Source: Bacillota bacterium
GTDB taxonomy: Bacteria; Bacillota; Clostridia; Lachnospirales; Cellulosilyticaceae
DNA: 64,000 nucleotides
Reading direction: 5' to 3'
NCBI GenBank assembly: GCA_023393125.1
Contig: JAEWMQ010000099.1
Span: 1 to 64,000, forward strand
The notes beneath the pieces are model-generated. The model searched no databases. It saw only the letters and a list, made by a program, of their open reading frames with translations, and was not told the origin of the DNA. This document shows, in pieces, positions 55,882 through 64,000 of the stretch (positions are counted from its first letter, which is position 1; each line of letters starts with the position of its first letter). The position numbers and the translations under genes were made by a program.

Positions 55882-55930
55882 TCTGACTTCGGATCAGAAT
55901 GTCGTGGGTTCGAATCCTACCGCGTGCGTA
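55882..55930 (+). repeat. attR: attR core (49 bp)
   Basis: Perfect copy of 12305-12353, containing the last two thirds of tRNA-Arg without its 5' part. It marks the right end of the prophage. Confidence 0.95.
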
Positions 55931-55990
55931 ACAAAAAAAGACCTAGACTTAAGTGTCAATTGATACTTAAGTCTAGGTCTTTTTTTGTTA
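55929..55990 (+). terminator. Original tRNA-Arg terminator, displaced by the prophage
   Basis: Arms at 55929-55954 and 55965-55990 are perfectly complementary over 26 bases, with a loop of ten and a T-run in the right arm. It begins inside the attR core end, so before integration it directly followed tRNA-Arg. Confidence 0.85.
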
Positions 55991-56240
55991 CAGTCTCATG
56001 GAAAAAAATTTTTATTCGCAGTATTAAAATGCTATAGGATAATACAATTGTATCAAAAAATAATAAAAATATTAGAAGTAAAGTTATTAATAAGATTGTC
56101 TATTTCATAAAATTAATATTAAATAATATTTTATTAAACTTAAATATATTGACAAAATTTAAATAGTTAGCGTATACTGAATAAAATAAAAAATAAAACA
56201 AATAGGAATACTAGGAAATAAAACTAGAGGAGGGACGAAG
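55991..56240. other. Gap between prophage end and ABC transporter operon
   Basis: This 250-base AT-rich stretch has only the promoter listed separately at 56149-56178. I see no gene or repeat in it. Confidence 0.5.
56149..56178 (+). promoter_or_regulatory. Promoter of the amino-acid ABC transporter operon
   Basis: TTGACA (56149-56154) and TATACT (56173-56178) are 18 bases apart, 62 bases before the first start codon. Confidence 0.7.
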
Positions 56241-56900
56241 ATGGATATAAGTGCTATAGAAAGATATGTTCCCTTGTATGTTGAAGCGGCTAAGCTGACT
56301 TTAACCTTAGGAGGAGTAGGAATTGTTCTAGCTATTTCAGTAGGTTTTATATGTGCCATGATTAGATACTATAAGATTCCGATTGCAAAGCAAGTGGTGG
56401 GAGCTTATATAGAATTATCTAGAAATACACCATTATTGATACAACTTTTCTTTTTATATTACGGTTTACCAAAGTTAGGGATAAAGATAAGTGCAGAAGC
56501 TTGTGCGGTGATAGGATTAACCTTTTTAGGGGGAAGCTATATGGCGGAAGCTTTTAGATCAGGGTTAGAAGCCGTTAGCAAGTCGCAAATTGAGTCGGGG
56601 TTAAGTATCGGCTTAAATGAATGGCAACTGATAAAACATGTTATTTTACCTCAAGCATTTGCGGTTGCTATGCCAGGTATAGGCGCCAATATTATTTTTC
56701 TACTAAAGGAAACGTCTATATTTAGCGCAGTTGCTTTAGCTGATTTAATGTTTGTTGCTAAAGACTTAATTGGTATGTATTACAAAACAGATGAAGCACT
56801 TTTTCTATTAGTGATTGCGTACTTAATTATTCTATTGCCACTTTCCATATTATTTACTTGGCTTGAAAGGAGGATGAGATATGCAGGATTTGGGCATTAA
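56241..56900 (+). CDS. Polar amino-acid ABC transporter permease 1
   Basis: The 219-residue membrane protein has five or so helices and the HisM/GlnP pattern: AAKLTLTLGGVGIVLAISVG, then YIELSRNTPLLIQLFF and the EAA loop EAFRSGLEAVSKSQIESG with G-L-x-x-x-Q. It pairs with the next permease to form the membrane channel. GGAGGGACGAAG precedes the ATG. First gene of a four-gene operon. Confidence 0.92.
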   Translation: MDISAIERYVPLYVEAAKLTLTLGGVGIVLAISVGFICAMIRYYKIPIAKQVVGAYIELSRNTPLLIQLFFLYYGLPKLGIKISAEACAVIGLTFLGGSYMAEAFRSGLEAVSKSQIESGLSIGLNEWQLIKHVILPQAFAVAMPGIGANIIFLLKETSIFSAVALADLMFVAKDLIGMYYKTDEALFLLVIAYLIILLPLSILFTWLERRMRYAGFGH

Positions 56901-57558
56901 CGTGCTTTTTCAAGGCAGAAACCTCATTAGACTTATAGGCGGGTTAGGTGTAGCTATGAAAGTAGCGCTCATTGCAATGATTTTATCTGCTGTACTAGGT
57001 ATGATGCTAGGCATACTTATGACATCTAAACACAAGGCAGTAAGGGTGGTTTGTAGGATTTATTTAGAAGCTGTTCGAATTATTCCCATTTTAGTATGGC
57101 TTTTTATCTTCTATTTTAGTTTAACAAAGTTCAGTGGTTATCATATAGATGCAGAAATTATTTCGATTATAGTCTTTACCTTATGGGGAACAGCTGAAAT
57201 GGGAGATATAGTAAGAGGCGCCATTACTTCTATGCCTAAAGTACAAAGTGATAGCGGCAGAGCCATTGGGTTAACGGAGATTCAAATTTATCGTTATATT
57301 ATCATTCCACAGGCCGTAAGAAGAATGCTTCCAGCAGCTATTAACTTAGCAACTCGTATGGTTAAAACTACTTCTTTAATTGTATTAATTGGCGTTGTAG
57401 AGGTACTAAAGGTAGGGCAACAGATTATAGAAGCTTCAATTTTAAAAGTACCTAGTGCTCCTCTTTGGGTATATGGTTTTATCTTTATCTTATATTTTAT
57501 TATTTGTTATCCTATTTCTATTTTCTCTAGAAAATTAGAAATGAAGTGGCAATCATAA
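56881..57558 (+). CDS. Polar amino-acid ABC transporter permease 2
   Basis: The 225-residue protein is the second HisM/GlnP-type permease, with YLEAVRIIPILVWLFIFYF and the EAA loop GDIVRGAITSMPKVQSDSGR followed by A-I-G-L-T. Its start overlaps the first permease gene by 20 bases, with GGAGG upstream of it. It forms the heterodimeric channel with the first permease. Confidence 0.92.
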   Translation: MQDLGINVLFQGRNLIRLIGGLGVAMKVALIAMILSAVLGMMLGILMTSKHKAVRVVCRIYLEAVRIIPILVWLFIFYFSLTKFSGYHIDAEIISIIVFTLWGTAEMGDIVRGAITSMPKVQSDSGRAIGLTEIQIYRYIIIPQAVRRMLPAAINLATRMVKTTSLIVLIGVVEVLKVGQQIIEASILKVPSAPLWVYGFIFILYFIICYPISIFSRKLEMKWQS

Positions 57559-57570
57559 GGAGGCGTACAT

Positions 57571-58326
57571 ATGGCAGAAATATTATTAGAAATAGAACAC
57601 TTATATAAAAGCTATGATAACAATCCACCTGTCCTAAAGGATATTTCTTTTCAAATTAAAAAAGGAGAGGTAATTGTCATCTTAGGTCCTTCAGGTTGTG
57701 GGAAAAGTACCTTGCTACGTTGCCTAAATGGCTTAGAAGATTTTCAAACAGGAAACATTAAATTAGATGGGGAAAGTATTACCAAGAATAAAAAAGATTG
57801 GCCACAAATTAGGCAAAAGATTGGTATGGTATTCCAAAGTTATGATTTATTTGCTCATATGACAGTTATGGAAAATATATTATTAGGGCCTATAAAAGTG
57901 CAAAGAAGGGCTAAGGAAGAAGCTTCTTTACAAGCTGAGAAATTACTTGAACGAGTTGGATTAAGTGATAAAAAAGATGCCTATCCTCGCCAGCTTTCAG
58001 GGGGACAGAAACAAAGAGTAGCTATTGTAAGAGCTCTTTGTATGAATCCAGAAATCTTACTTTTCGATGAAGTGACAGCAGCGCTTGACCCAGAAATGGT
58101 AAGAGAAGTATTAGATGTTATTTTAGAGCTTGCTAAAGCAGGAACGACTATGGCTATTGTCACCCATGAAATGAAGTTTGCAAAGGCTGTGGCAGACCGA
58201 ATTTTATTTATAGATCAAGGTGAAATTATAGAAGAAAGTTCACCAAAGACATTTTTTGAAGAGCCTAGTACTTTAAGGGCAAAACAATTTTTAAATATCT
58301 TTAATTTTGAGGAGGAAGTAAGATGA
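57571..58326 (+). CDS. Polar amino-acid ABC transporter ATPase (GlnQ/HisP type)
   Basis: The 251-residue ATPase has Walker A GPSGCGKST, the Q-loop VFQSYDLFAH, the signature LSGGQKQRVAIVRAL, Walker B LLFDEVTAALDPE and the switch His in VTHEM. It powers uptake through the two permeases. AAGGAGGCG precedes the ATG and its end overlaps the binding-protein gene. Confidence 0.95.
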   Translation: MAEILLEIEHLYKSYDNNPPVLKDISFQIKKGEVIVILGPSGCGKSTLLRCLNGLEDFQTGNIKLDGESITKNKKDWPQIRQKIGMVFQSYDLFAHMTVMENILLGPIKVQRRAKEEASLQAEKLLERVGLSDKKDAYPRQLSGGQKQRVAIVRALCMNPEILLFDEVTAALDPEMVREVLDVILELAKAGTTMAIVTHEMKFAKAVADRILFIDQGEIIEESSPKTFFEEPSTLRAKQFLNIFNFEEEVR

Positions 58327-59189
58327 AACAACGTTTAAGAGTATTAAGTATACTAGTAGGTTTATTAGTGATTTTAGGAAGTTTGACAGCTTGCTCAAGC
58401 AATAAGCAGGCAAGTAGTAATGGAGCAAGTGCTTCTGGTATAGAAGCTATTAAGGAAAGAGGTAAGATAAGAATTGGCGTCTTTAGTGATAAACCACCTT
58501 TTGGGTATGTAGATGAAAATGGGGTAAACCAAGGTTATGACGTTTACTTTGCCAAACGTATTGCTAAAGATTTATTGGGTGATGAAAATGCTGTAGAGTT
58601 TGTTTTAGTAGAAGCAGCTAGTAGAGTGGAATATTTACAGTCAGGAAAAGTAGATATTATTTTAGCTAACTTTACAGTAACAAAAGATCGTGCTGAAGTT
58701 GTAGATTTTGCATTACCTTACATGAAGGTAGCGCTTGGTGTTGTATCACCTGATGGAGCCATTATTACAGATGTTTCTCAGCTTGAAGGAAAGCAATTAA
58801 TCGTCAATAAAGGAACGACAGCAGAGACCTACTTTACAGAGAACTATCCAAATATTGAACTTCTTAAATATGATGAGAATACAGAAGCCTTTAATGCATT
58901 AAAGGATGGTAGAGGTGCTGCACTTGCACATGATAATACTTTAGTGTTTGCATGGGCTATTCAAAACCCTGGTTTTACAACAGGTATCGAGTCATTAGGT
59001 AGCATAGATACGATTGCACCTGCTGTTCAAAAAGGTAATACAGAATTATTAAACTGGATTAATGATGAAATAAAAGCATTAGCTAATGAAAACTTTTTCC
59101 ATGCAGATTATGAAGCGACCTTATTACCTATTTATGGTGACAGTGTAGACCCTGAGAGTGTTGTTGTAGAAGGTGGAGAAGTTAAGTAG
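58323..59189 (+). CDS. Amino-acid substrate-binding lipoprotein (SBP family 3)
   Basis: The 288-residue lipoprotein has a signal peptide with lipobox LTAC (Cys24), a Ser-rich linker and a family 3 solute-binding fold (RGKIRIGVFSDKPPFGYVDE, then GYDVYFAKRIAKDLLG and ANFTVTKDRAEVVDFALPYM). It captures a polar amino acid outside the membrane and hands it to the permeases. The substrate is not clear from sequence; the pattern is like the glutamine/cystine group. The last gene of the operon, before a terminator. Confidence 0.92.
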   Translation: MKQRLRVLSILVGLLVILGSLTACSSNKQASSNGASASGIEAIKERGKIRIGVFSDKPPFGYVDENGVNQGYDVYFAKRIAKDLLGDENAVEFVLVEAASRVEYLQSGKVDIILANFTVTKDRAEVVDFALPYMKVALGVVSPDGAIITDVSQLEGKQLIVNKGTTAETYFTENYPNIELLKYDENTEAFNALKDGRGAALAHDNTLVFAWAIQNPGFTTGIESLGSIDTIAPAVQKGNTELLNWINDEIKALANENFFHADYEATLLPIYGDSVDPESVVVEGGEVK

Positions 59190-59209
59190 ATTAAAAGTGA
59201 TAATAAGTC

Positions 59210-59252
59210 AAAAAGGCAAGTCCTATATTAAAAAATGGGGCTTGCTTTTTTA
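59210..59252 (+). terminator. Terminator after the ABC transporter operon
   Basis: AAAAAGGCAAGTCC and GGGGCTTGCTTTTT pair with two wobble pairs and end in a T-run. Confidence 0.8.
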
Positions 59253-59306
59253 TCTTTATATGGATATAAATAATATTTTTAAATGGTTTAATTCCATTTG
59301 TATAGA

Positions 59307-59335
59307 TTGTTACAAAGGAATTATGTTAATATAAT
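59307..59335 (+). promoter_or_regulatory. Promoter of the NhaC gene
   Basis: TTGTTA (59307-59312) and TATAAT (59330-59335) are 17 bases apart and 45 bases before the start codon. Confidence 0.6.
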
Positions 59336-59379
59336 GGCTATATGACAACTATGTAATAGGATAAAGGAGAATAGACATC

Positions 59380-60672
59380 ATGAAAAAAGATAGCCCAAAG
59401 GGAAATCCCATTGCACTCTTGCCGTTAGTAGTATTTCTTGTGCTTTTTCTAGGGGTTGGAATAGCTACCAAGGATTTTTATAAAATGCCTGTACTGGTAG
59501 CATTTATAATAGCAACAATTGTAGCATTTATGTTTAATAGAAAAGAACCGCTTAATAAGAAGATTGAAGTGTTTTGTAAAGGCGCAGGCCATAGTGATAT
59601 TATGATGATGTGCATGATCTTCATTTTAGCAGGTGCTTTTTCTAGTGTAACAAAGGCTATGGGTGGTGTTGAAGCTACTGTTAATTTAAGTTTAACCTTT
59701 ATACCTTCTCAGTTTTTAGTAGGTGGTGTATTTTTAATTGCCTGTTTTATTTCCTTATCAATGGGAACCTCAGTTGGAACGATTACTGCATTAGCTCCTA
59801 TTGGGCTTGGAATTGCAGAAATGACAGGTATGCCTATTCCATTAATAATTGGGGCCATTGTTGGAGGAGGAATGTTTGGTGATAATTTATCTATGATTTC
59901 TGATACCACTATTACAGCAGCACGTACCCAAGGCTGTGAATTAAAAGATAAATTTAAAGTAAACTTTCTGATTGTATTACCAGCAGCGATTCTAACGATT
60001 ATCATCTTAACTGTTATGGCAGGGCAGTACCAAGAAGGCCTTACGGGTGAATATACGTATGAATGGGTAAAAGTACTACCTTATATAGCAGTGCTTATAG
60101 GTGCATTAGTAGGTATGAATGTATTTATACTCTTAGCAGGTGGTACATTTTTTGCAGGGATTGTTGGGGTACTAACTGGTAGCCTTAGCTTATTTGAAGC
60201 CATAGAAGCAACATCTAATGGGATAATGGGTATGGCAGAAATCATTATTTTATCAATTATCATCGGAGGAACCTTAGAACTGATTAAGAGAAATGGTGGT
60301 ATTGACTATATACTTAGTTTTATAAGACGCTGTATTCATACGAAAAAGGGTGCTGAATTTGGTATTGCTGCACTTGTAAGTCTAGTGGATATGTGCACTG
60401 CCAATAATACCATTGCTATCGTTATGACAGGTCCTTTAGCTAAAGAAATTGCTGAAGAGTATGATATTGACCCAAGACGTACGGCTAGTATTTTAGATAT
60501 TTTTGCAGCTAGTATCCAAGGAGTTATACCTTATGGTGCACAGCTACTTATTGCAGCAGGCCTAGTTGGAGTATCAGCTATGGAGATATTAGGTTATTTG
60601 CACTATCCGATTTTAATGGGTGTATGCGGTATTTTTGCTATCATATTAGGTTTTCCTAAGTTAAAAAAATAA
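59380..60672 (+). CDS. NhaC-family Na+/H+ antiporter
   Basis: The 430-residue membrane protein has eleven or so helices and the NhaC hallmarks: FISLSMGTSVGTITALAPIG, then GGGMFGDNLSMISDTTITAA and a repeat of the same kind in the second half (VSLVDMCTANNTIAIVMTGP). It exchanges Na+ for H+ and may also carry organic acids, since the family includes malate/lactate antiporters. AAAGGAGAAT precedes the ATG. It is a single-gene unit with promoter and terminator. Confidence 0.9.
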   Translation: MKKDSPKGNPIALLPLVVFLVLFLGVGIATKDFYKMPVLVAFIIATIVAFMFNRKEPLNKKIEVFCKGAGHSDIMMMCMIFILAGAFSSVTKAMGGVEATVNLSLTFIPSQFLVGGVFLIACFISLSMGTSVGTITALAPIGLGIAEMTGMPIPLIIGAIVGGGMFGDNLSMISDTTITAARTQGCELKDKFKVNFLIVLPAAILTIIILTVMAGQYQEGLTGEYTYEWVKVLPYIAVLIGALVGMNVFILLAGGTFFAGIVGVLTGSLSLFEAIEATSNGIMGMAEIIILSIIIGGTLELIKRNGGIDYILSFIRRCIHTKKGAEFGIAALVSLVDMCTANNTIAIVMTGPLAKEIAEEYDIDPRRTASILDIFAASIQGVIPYGAQLLIAAGLVGVSAMEILGYLHYPILMGVCGIFAIILGFPKLKK

Positions 60673-60674
60673 TA

Positions 60675-60720
60675 AGTGTGTCCCCAAAAGCATTTTGAAA
60701 AGGCTTAGGGGACACATTTA
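60675..60720 (+). terminator. Terminator after the NhaC gene
   Basis: TGTGTCCCC (60677-60685) and GGGGACACA (60708-60716) pair perfectly, with additional pairing inside the loop. Confidence 0.75.
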
Positions 60721-60830
60721 TATTATATGTACGTAATGTTAGAAAAAATATAAGTTGTGTATAATTGTGAAATATAATAAGATTTAAAGGAGAGTAAATA
60801 AGTATTTAAATAACATTAAAGGAGTACTTC

Positions 60831-61598
60831 ATGGAGGAAATCATAAAGAATTTAATGATTGTGTGTCCTCTTGTTTTTATTGCAGGGTTTGTAGATGCAG
60901 TAGCAGGTGGAGGCGGACTTATTTCTTTGCCAGCTTATATGATGACAGGAATGCCTATTCATATGGCAGCAGGCAGTAATAAGTTTTCAGCAAGTTGCGG
61001 AACAGTCATTGCAGCAGGAAAGTATATAAAAAGTGGTAAGATTAAATGGAAGGTAGCCATCTATTCAGCACTGGGAGCTATTATTGGTTCTGCTGTAGGA
61101 ACAAAGCTAGCCTTATATATTAGTGAGAAGCATCTTAAGCTCCTGATGGTCATAGCTCTTCCTTTAGTGGCACTTTTTATTATGACACAAAAGAATCTTG
61201 GGGGACAATTAGCAGAAAAAGACATAAGTATTTTAAAGCTTATTAGCTTATCCACTCTTATTGGTCTGATCATTGGGTGTTATGATGGTTTAATTGGCCC
61301 TGGAACAGGGACTTTTATGATCCTTGGTTTTTCTGGATTATTAGGACTGGATTTAGTAACCTCATCTGGATGTGCAAAGGTTTCCAACTTGGCATCTAAT
61401 GTAACATCAGTAACGCTGTATCTTATAGGGGGTAAGGTGCTTTTTGCCTTGGCTATTCCTGCTGCCATCTGTAGCATTGCAGGTGGGTATATGGGAGCTA
61501 GATTTGCTATTAAAGGTGGGGCTAAAAAGGTAAGATATATTATTTTTCTTGTCATTGGGTTATTATTTGTAAAGCTCTTATATGATTTATTCGTATAA
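60831..61598 (+). CDS. TauE/SafE-family membrane permease
   Basis: The 255-residue protein has seven or eight helices and the two TSUP repeats: FVDAVAGGGGLISLPAYM with GSNKFSA in the first half, and GCYDGLIGPGTGTFMIL with A-K-V-S-N-L-A-S-N in the second. Family members export or import sulfite, sulfoacetate or other small anions. TAAAGGAG precedes the ATG. No sulfur gene is beside it, so the substrate is open. Confidence 0.88.
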   Translation: MEEIIKNLMIVCPLVFIAGFVDAVAGGGGLISLPAYMMTGMPIHMAAGSNKFSASCGTVIAAGKYIKSGKIKWKVAIYSALGAIIGSAVGTKLALYISEKHLKLLMVIALPLVALFIMTQKNLGGQLAEKDISILKLISLSTLIGLIIGCYDGLIGPGTGTFMILGFSGLLGLDLVTSSGCAKVSNLASNVTSVTLYLIGGKVLFALAIPAAICSIAGGYMGARFAIKGGAKKVRYIIFLVIGLLFVKLLYDLFV

Positions 61599-61635
61599 GA
61601 AAATAGGTGTATTTAAATAAATAAGGGGTGAAAGT

Positions 61636-61983
61636 ATGATTATTTTTGGTTGGGGAAAAGTAACGAAGAAATTATTAGGGACTATTGGGAGTTTGCAATG
61701 CGGACATTGCAATAATGAATCAGAGTGGCAATTATGTGTGTTTAGGATATGGTTTACTTTGTTTTTTATTCCTATTATACCTTATAGAACTACATATTGT
61801 ATGGTATGCCCTATTTGCAATAGTTATGTAGAGATAAGTAGGGAACGTTTTGAAGAGTTAAAAAGTGCGTTAAATGAGGGGATAAATGAGGCTATTAAAT
61901 ATGCTGGGAAGACCCCTACACAAATAAGTTACTTAAAAGCAATGGAAGAACAAAAACGAAGAGCAGAAAGTGAGAAAGAATAA
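61636..61983 (+). CDS. Zinc-ribbon protein with hydrophobic segment
   Basis: The 115-residue protein has two Cys pairs (Cys22/Cys25 in QCGHC and Cys58/Cys61 in VCPIC) with a hydrophobic strand or helix between (VFRIWFTLFFIPIIPY), as in zinc_ribbon_15-type proteins, and a charged C-terminal helix. GGGGTGA precedes the ATG. It is unlinked to known genes; function unknown. Confidence 0.75.
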   Translation: MIIFGWGKVTKKLLGTIGSLQCGHCNNESEWQLCVFRIWFTLFFIPIIPYRTTYCMVCPICNSYVEISRERFEELKSALNEGINEAIKYAGKTPTQISYLKAMEEQKRRAESEKE

Positions 61984-62006
61984 TCTATATTAGATTGTTC
62001 TTTTTT
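61974..62006 (+). terminator. Terminator overlapping the end of the zinc-ribbon gene
   Basis: AGAATAATCTA and TAGATTGTTCT pair around TAT and are followed by T6-7. The left arm includes the last codons and the stop codon. Confidence 0.75.
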
Positions 62007-62186
62007 TGTGGGGAAAATGAAACTTTTTAGGGACTTATTATGTCTAAATATGTAGAAATATATTTTCTTTTTAGGAGCTTTTAAAGCCAGGTTTAAAATA
62101 GCTATTATATTCCAAATAAATTGTTAGGGAATAAGGTTTAAAACGCTGTCAAAAGATAGTATACTAAATGATAAGGAGGGGATTAG

Positions 62187-62489
62187 GTGAAAAGAAATAA
62201 CTTGCACTTTGGAAAATCAAAGAATAGACTTTATACGGCTTTATTATGGGTAACAGGAGGCGCATGTATTGTAACGAGTATATTATTAGGAAGTTTTGTA
62301 TACACTACTATGAGCTTAAATAAGTATAATGCAACTCTTAATAAGTTATCTAGTGAGATAGATGAAATGAAAAGTATAGCCGCTGAAATGATGGAACAAG
62401 AAGAACAATATAAAAAAGAGCTAGAAGGGCTTAATCAAGAGCTAGCTAAATATGAACCGATTGTTATACCAGAATCCATGAAAAAATAA
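62187..62489 (+). CDS. Membrane-anchored coiled-coil protein (100 residues)
   Basis: The start is GTG 62187 behind AAGGAGGGG. One membrane helix (about 18-42) is followed by a heptad-rich coiled coil (NKLSSEIDEMKSIAAEMMEQ, then KKELEGLNQEL). The next gene has the same build in its N-terminal part, so the two may interact at the membrane or have a common origin. No family is recognised; division proteins of the DivIC/FtsL sort look similar but there is no proof. Confidence 0.65.
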   Translation: MKRNNLHFGKSKNRLYTALLWVTGGACIVTSILLGSFVYTTMSLNKYNATLNKLSSEIDEMKSIAAEMMEQEEQYKKELEGLNQELAKYEPIVIPESMKK

Positions 62490-62519
62490 TGAACATAAGT
62501 TAGTAGAAGGATATAGAAG

Positions 62520-63455
62520 GTGAAAAAAATGGCATATAGGAAAAGGTCTCGGGTAGGAGGGACACTCGTATTTTTATTTTTAACCCTATTTTTTGTATGT
62601 ACGACAGGAGTATTAGCGTTTAAGCTTCCTAATAAAGTACAAGAACTTAGTGGTGTAAAAAAGAGCCTTACAGAGATTGAGGCATCTAAAGTAAGTATTC
62701 AAGAAGAGATAGATGATTATAGTAATAAAATTGAACAAATGAAGGGGCAAATAGGAGAGCTTCAATTAGATTTAGAAGAAGCACAAAAGAAGAATCCAGA
62801 ATTAGCAGACTCTCTAGTAGGAGCAGCAGAAAAATATGCATATTTAACCTTCGATGATGGGCCAAGTGATAATACGGTTAAGATTCTAGACTTTTTAAAA
62901 GCAAATCACTTAAAGGCCACTTTCTTTGTATTGGGCAAAGAAAATCAAGATGATATTTATAAACGTATTGTGGATGAAGGACATACACTAGCGATTCATT
63001 CTAACACACATCAATATGATCAGATTTATACAAGCGTAGATAGTTTTATGGAAGATATCGGCGCCTTATCAGATCACTTAGAACGTGTAACAGGAGTAAA
63101 GCCAGATGTTATGCGTTTTCCAGGTGGTTCAAATAACACTATTAGCATAAAACATGGTGGGCAAGACTTGATGGATCAAATTATTGAGAAGGTCAAAGAG
63201 CAAGGGCTAGTATACTTTGACTGGAATGTAGACTCTATGGATGCTTCTGCTAATAAGCAAGACAAAGATGTCATTGTCAACTCTGTATTAAATGGTGCAT
63301 CAGGACAAAAGCATGCTATTATTTTAATGCATGATGCAGCACCTAAAACAACGACAGTAGAAGCGTTGCCAGAAATTGTAGAAGGGCTTAGAAAGCAGGG
63401 TTTTGTTTTTGAAAAGTTGACAAGTGAGACAGTGCCGGTTCAATTCAAAAAATAA
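62520..63455 (+). CDS. Polysaccharide deacetylase (NodB, CE4) with membrane anchor and coiled coil
   Basis: The protein has a membrane helix (about 12-35), a coiled coil (38-90) and a NodB domain from about residue 110. Catalytic motifs are YLTFDDGPSD (base and metal Asp), HSNTHQYD (metal His pair), RFPGGSNN, FDWNVDSMD and LMHDAAP. It is expected to remove acetyl groups from peptidoglycan or another wall polymer outside the cell. The start is GTG 62520 or ATG 62529; both have a usable AGAAGG site. It forms a unit with the gene just before it. Confidence 0.92.
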   Translation: MKKMAYRKRSRVGGTLVFLFLTLFFVCTTGVLAFKLPNKVQELSGVKKSLTEIEASKVSIQEEIDDYSNKIEQMKGQIGELQLDLEEAQKKNPELADSLVGAAEKYAYLTFDDGPSDNTVKILDFLKANHLKATFFVLGKENQDDIYKRIVDEGHTLAIHSNTHQYDQIYTSVDSFMEDIGALSDHLERVTGVKPDVMRFPGGSNNTISIKHGGQDLMDQIIEKVKEQGLVYFDWNVDSMDASANKQDKDVIVNSVLNGASGQKHAIILMHDAAPKTTTVEALPEIVEGLRKQGFVFEKLTSETVPVQFKK

Positions 63456-63481
63456 TTTATATAAATAGAAATAAAATGCTG

Positions 63482-63516
63482 AAAACATGCGTCTTTAAAT
63501 AAGACGCATGTTTTTT
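63482..63516 (+). terminator. Terminator after the deacetylase gene
   Basis: AAAACATGCGTCTT (63482-63495) and AAGACGCATGTTTT (63501-63514) pair perfectly around TAAAT and end in T6. Confidence 0.85.
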
Positions 63517-63582
63517 GTATATTTTGTTTCTATTTGTCTCAAAATAAAGCATAGAGCATATAGCATCTAAGGAGTTGATGGT

Positions 63583-63780
63583 ATGGAAAAATATGTTTGT
63601 AAGCAATGTGGTTATTATAAAACAAGAAAACATGCCCTAGATTATGTACTAGAGCCACCTGTTTATCCGTTTATGACCACCACTAGTATTCTTCCTTTTA
63701 TGGCGATGGACTATATGTGGGATAGTGAGGGAGTTTGTCCTAATTGCAAGAAAAGCTGTAATTGGGAGCAAGTGACATAA
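63583..63780 (+). CDS. Small zinc-ribbon protein (65 residues)
   Basis: The ATG follows TAAGGAG. Two Cys pairs, Cys6/Cys9 (VCKQC) and Cys52/Cys55 (VCPNC), flank an aromatic middle part (PPVYPFMTTTSILPFMAMDY). This would form one zinc site. The function is unknown; it stands alone between two terminators or promoters. Confidence 0.65.
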   Translation: MEKYVCKQCGYYKTRKHALDYVLEPPVYPFMTTTSILPFMAMDYMWDSEGVCPNCKKSCNWEQVT

Positions 63781-63887
63781 TTTGTTTATAAGATTCCCAT
63801 AAAAAGGTTAGAAGTTATTCTAAAAATAATATATAATAGACTTTGAGGGAATATTTTAGATTGTATAATATGAAAGGAGAGGGAAAA

Positions 63888-64000
63888 ATGAATAGAGTGT
63901 TAAATATCGCTCATAGAGGATTTAGTGGTAAGTATCCAGAAAACACTAATATCGCCTTTGCAAAAGCTTTAACTGAAGGATACTGTGATGGTATTGAAGT
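63888..64000 (+). CDS. Glycerophosphodiester phosphodiesterase, N-terminal part
   Basis: The gene runs off the right edge; 37 codons are visible. The ATG follows AAAGGAGAGGG. The N-terminus has the GDPD hallmark AHRGFSGKYPENT with the catalytic His and the metal-binding Glu of the PENT motif, then DGIEV with the next metal ligands. It hydrolyses glycerophosphodiesters to glycerol-3-phosphate and an alcohol. Confidence 0.88.
   Translation, partial: MNRVLNIAHRGFSGKYPENTNIAFAKALTEGYCDGIE

Larger units (their letters stand above)
12305..55930. mobile_element. Complete-looking siphovirus prophage in tRNA-Arg
   Basis: The element is bounded by a perfect 49-bp repeat, one copy completing the tRNA-Arg gene and the other a partial tRNA copy. 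Unit length from one core to the other is 43,577 bases. It holds integrase, repressor, replication genes, terminase, portal, scaffold, capsid, tail, holin-like and lysin genes in a usual order, and I see no broken essential gene. The tail type (tape measure of 1187 residues, no sheath or baseplate wedge genes) indicates a siphovirus. Whether it can still be induced is not shown by sequence. Confidence 0.95.

Noticed and set aside
55861..55930. Second functional tRNA-Arg at attR
   Set aside because: Only the part from the anticodon arm to the 3' end is present; the 5' acceptor strand and D-arm are missing.

Overview
The window is AT-rich, uses strong AGGAGG-type ribosome binding sites with frequent TTG/GTG starts, and its host genes look like those of a Gram-positive clostridial bacterium (lipoproteins with Firmicutes lipoboxes, a D-Ala-D-Ala carboxypeptidase with SLH-like repeats, NhaC, a polar amino-acid ABC transporter). 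A Lachnospiraceae-type clostridium, possibly near Cellulosilyticum, is my best guess; this is inference from style, not from a marker gene.

Layout. (1) 1-12.3 kb, host chromosome: a zinc-ribbon/TM2 protein, a DacA/DacF-like carboxypeptidase, a TetR regulator, two tandem paralogous secreted proteins, a UbiA prenyltransferase, a membrane c-di-GMP phosphodiesterase, a metallophosphatase carrying a decayed polynucleotide-kinase domain, two small proteins of unknown role, and tRNA-Arg(TCG). (2) 12,305-55,930, a complete-looking prophage of about 43.6 kb inserted in the 3' part of that tRNA. A 49-bp perfect repeat (12305-12353 and 55882-55930) marks attL and attR. (3) 56-64 kb, host chromosome again: an amino-acid ABC transporter operon, NhaC, a TauE/SafE permease, small zinc-ribbon proteins, a polysaccharide deacetylase and the start of a glycerophosphodiester phosphodiesterase.

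Prophage order: leftward integrase, ImmA-like protein and CI-like repressor; an immunity region with three operator-like repeats exactly 33 bp apart and two consensus-like promoters that face each other; then a rightward early block (Cro-like protein, AntA antirepressor, HTH protein, orphan MazF, a lone CodY-type DNA-binding domain, many small genes); a replication block (DUF2800 nuclease, DUF2815 ssDNA-binding protein, family A DNA polymerase, sigma-like fusion protein, VapE/D5 primase-helicase, VRR-NUC nuclease, HNH nuclease, PAPS-reductase-like protein, SNF2 helicase, ArpU-like late regulator); a late block (terminase, portal, a DUF2829/Tad2-like protein, a MuF protein with a candidate toxin tail and candidate immunity gene, scaffold, capsid, connectors, tail tube, chaperones, tape measure, distal tail, lectin-like tip protein, holin-like genes, amidase); and a DUF5067-like moron gene beside attR. 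It looks like a siphovirus with a flexible tail.

The most interesting points are: the Tad2-like gene next to a MuF toxin/immunity pair inside the head module; the stand-alone CodY wing-helix domain; two diverged copies of a GTAAG/CTTAC palindromic element that bracket the whole late module; a G10 tract at the end of mazF where a one-base slip would fuse it to a membrane protein; a PAPS-reductase cassette with hairpins over its start codon; and a cluster of tiny genes behind possible distal CI operators. All family names are from reading motifs by eye; no database search was run.
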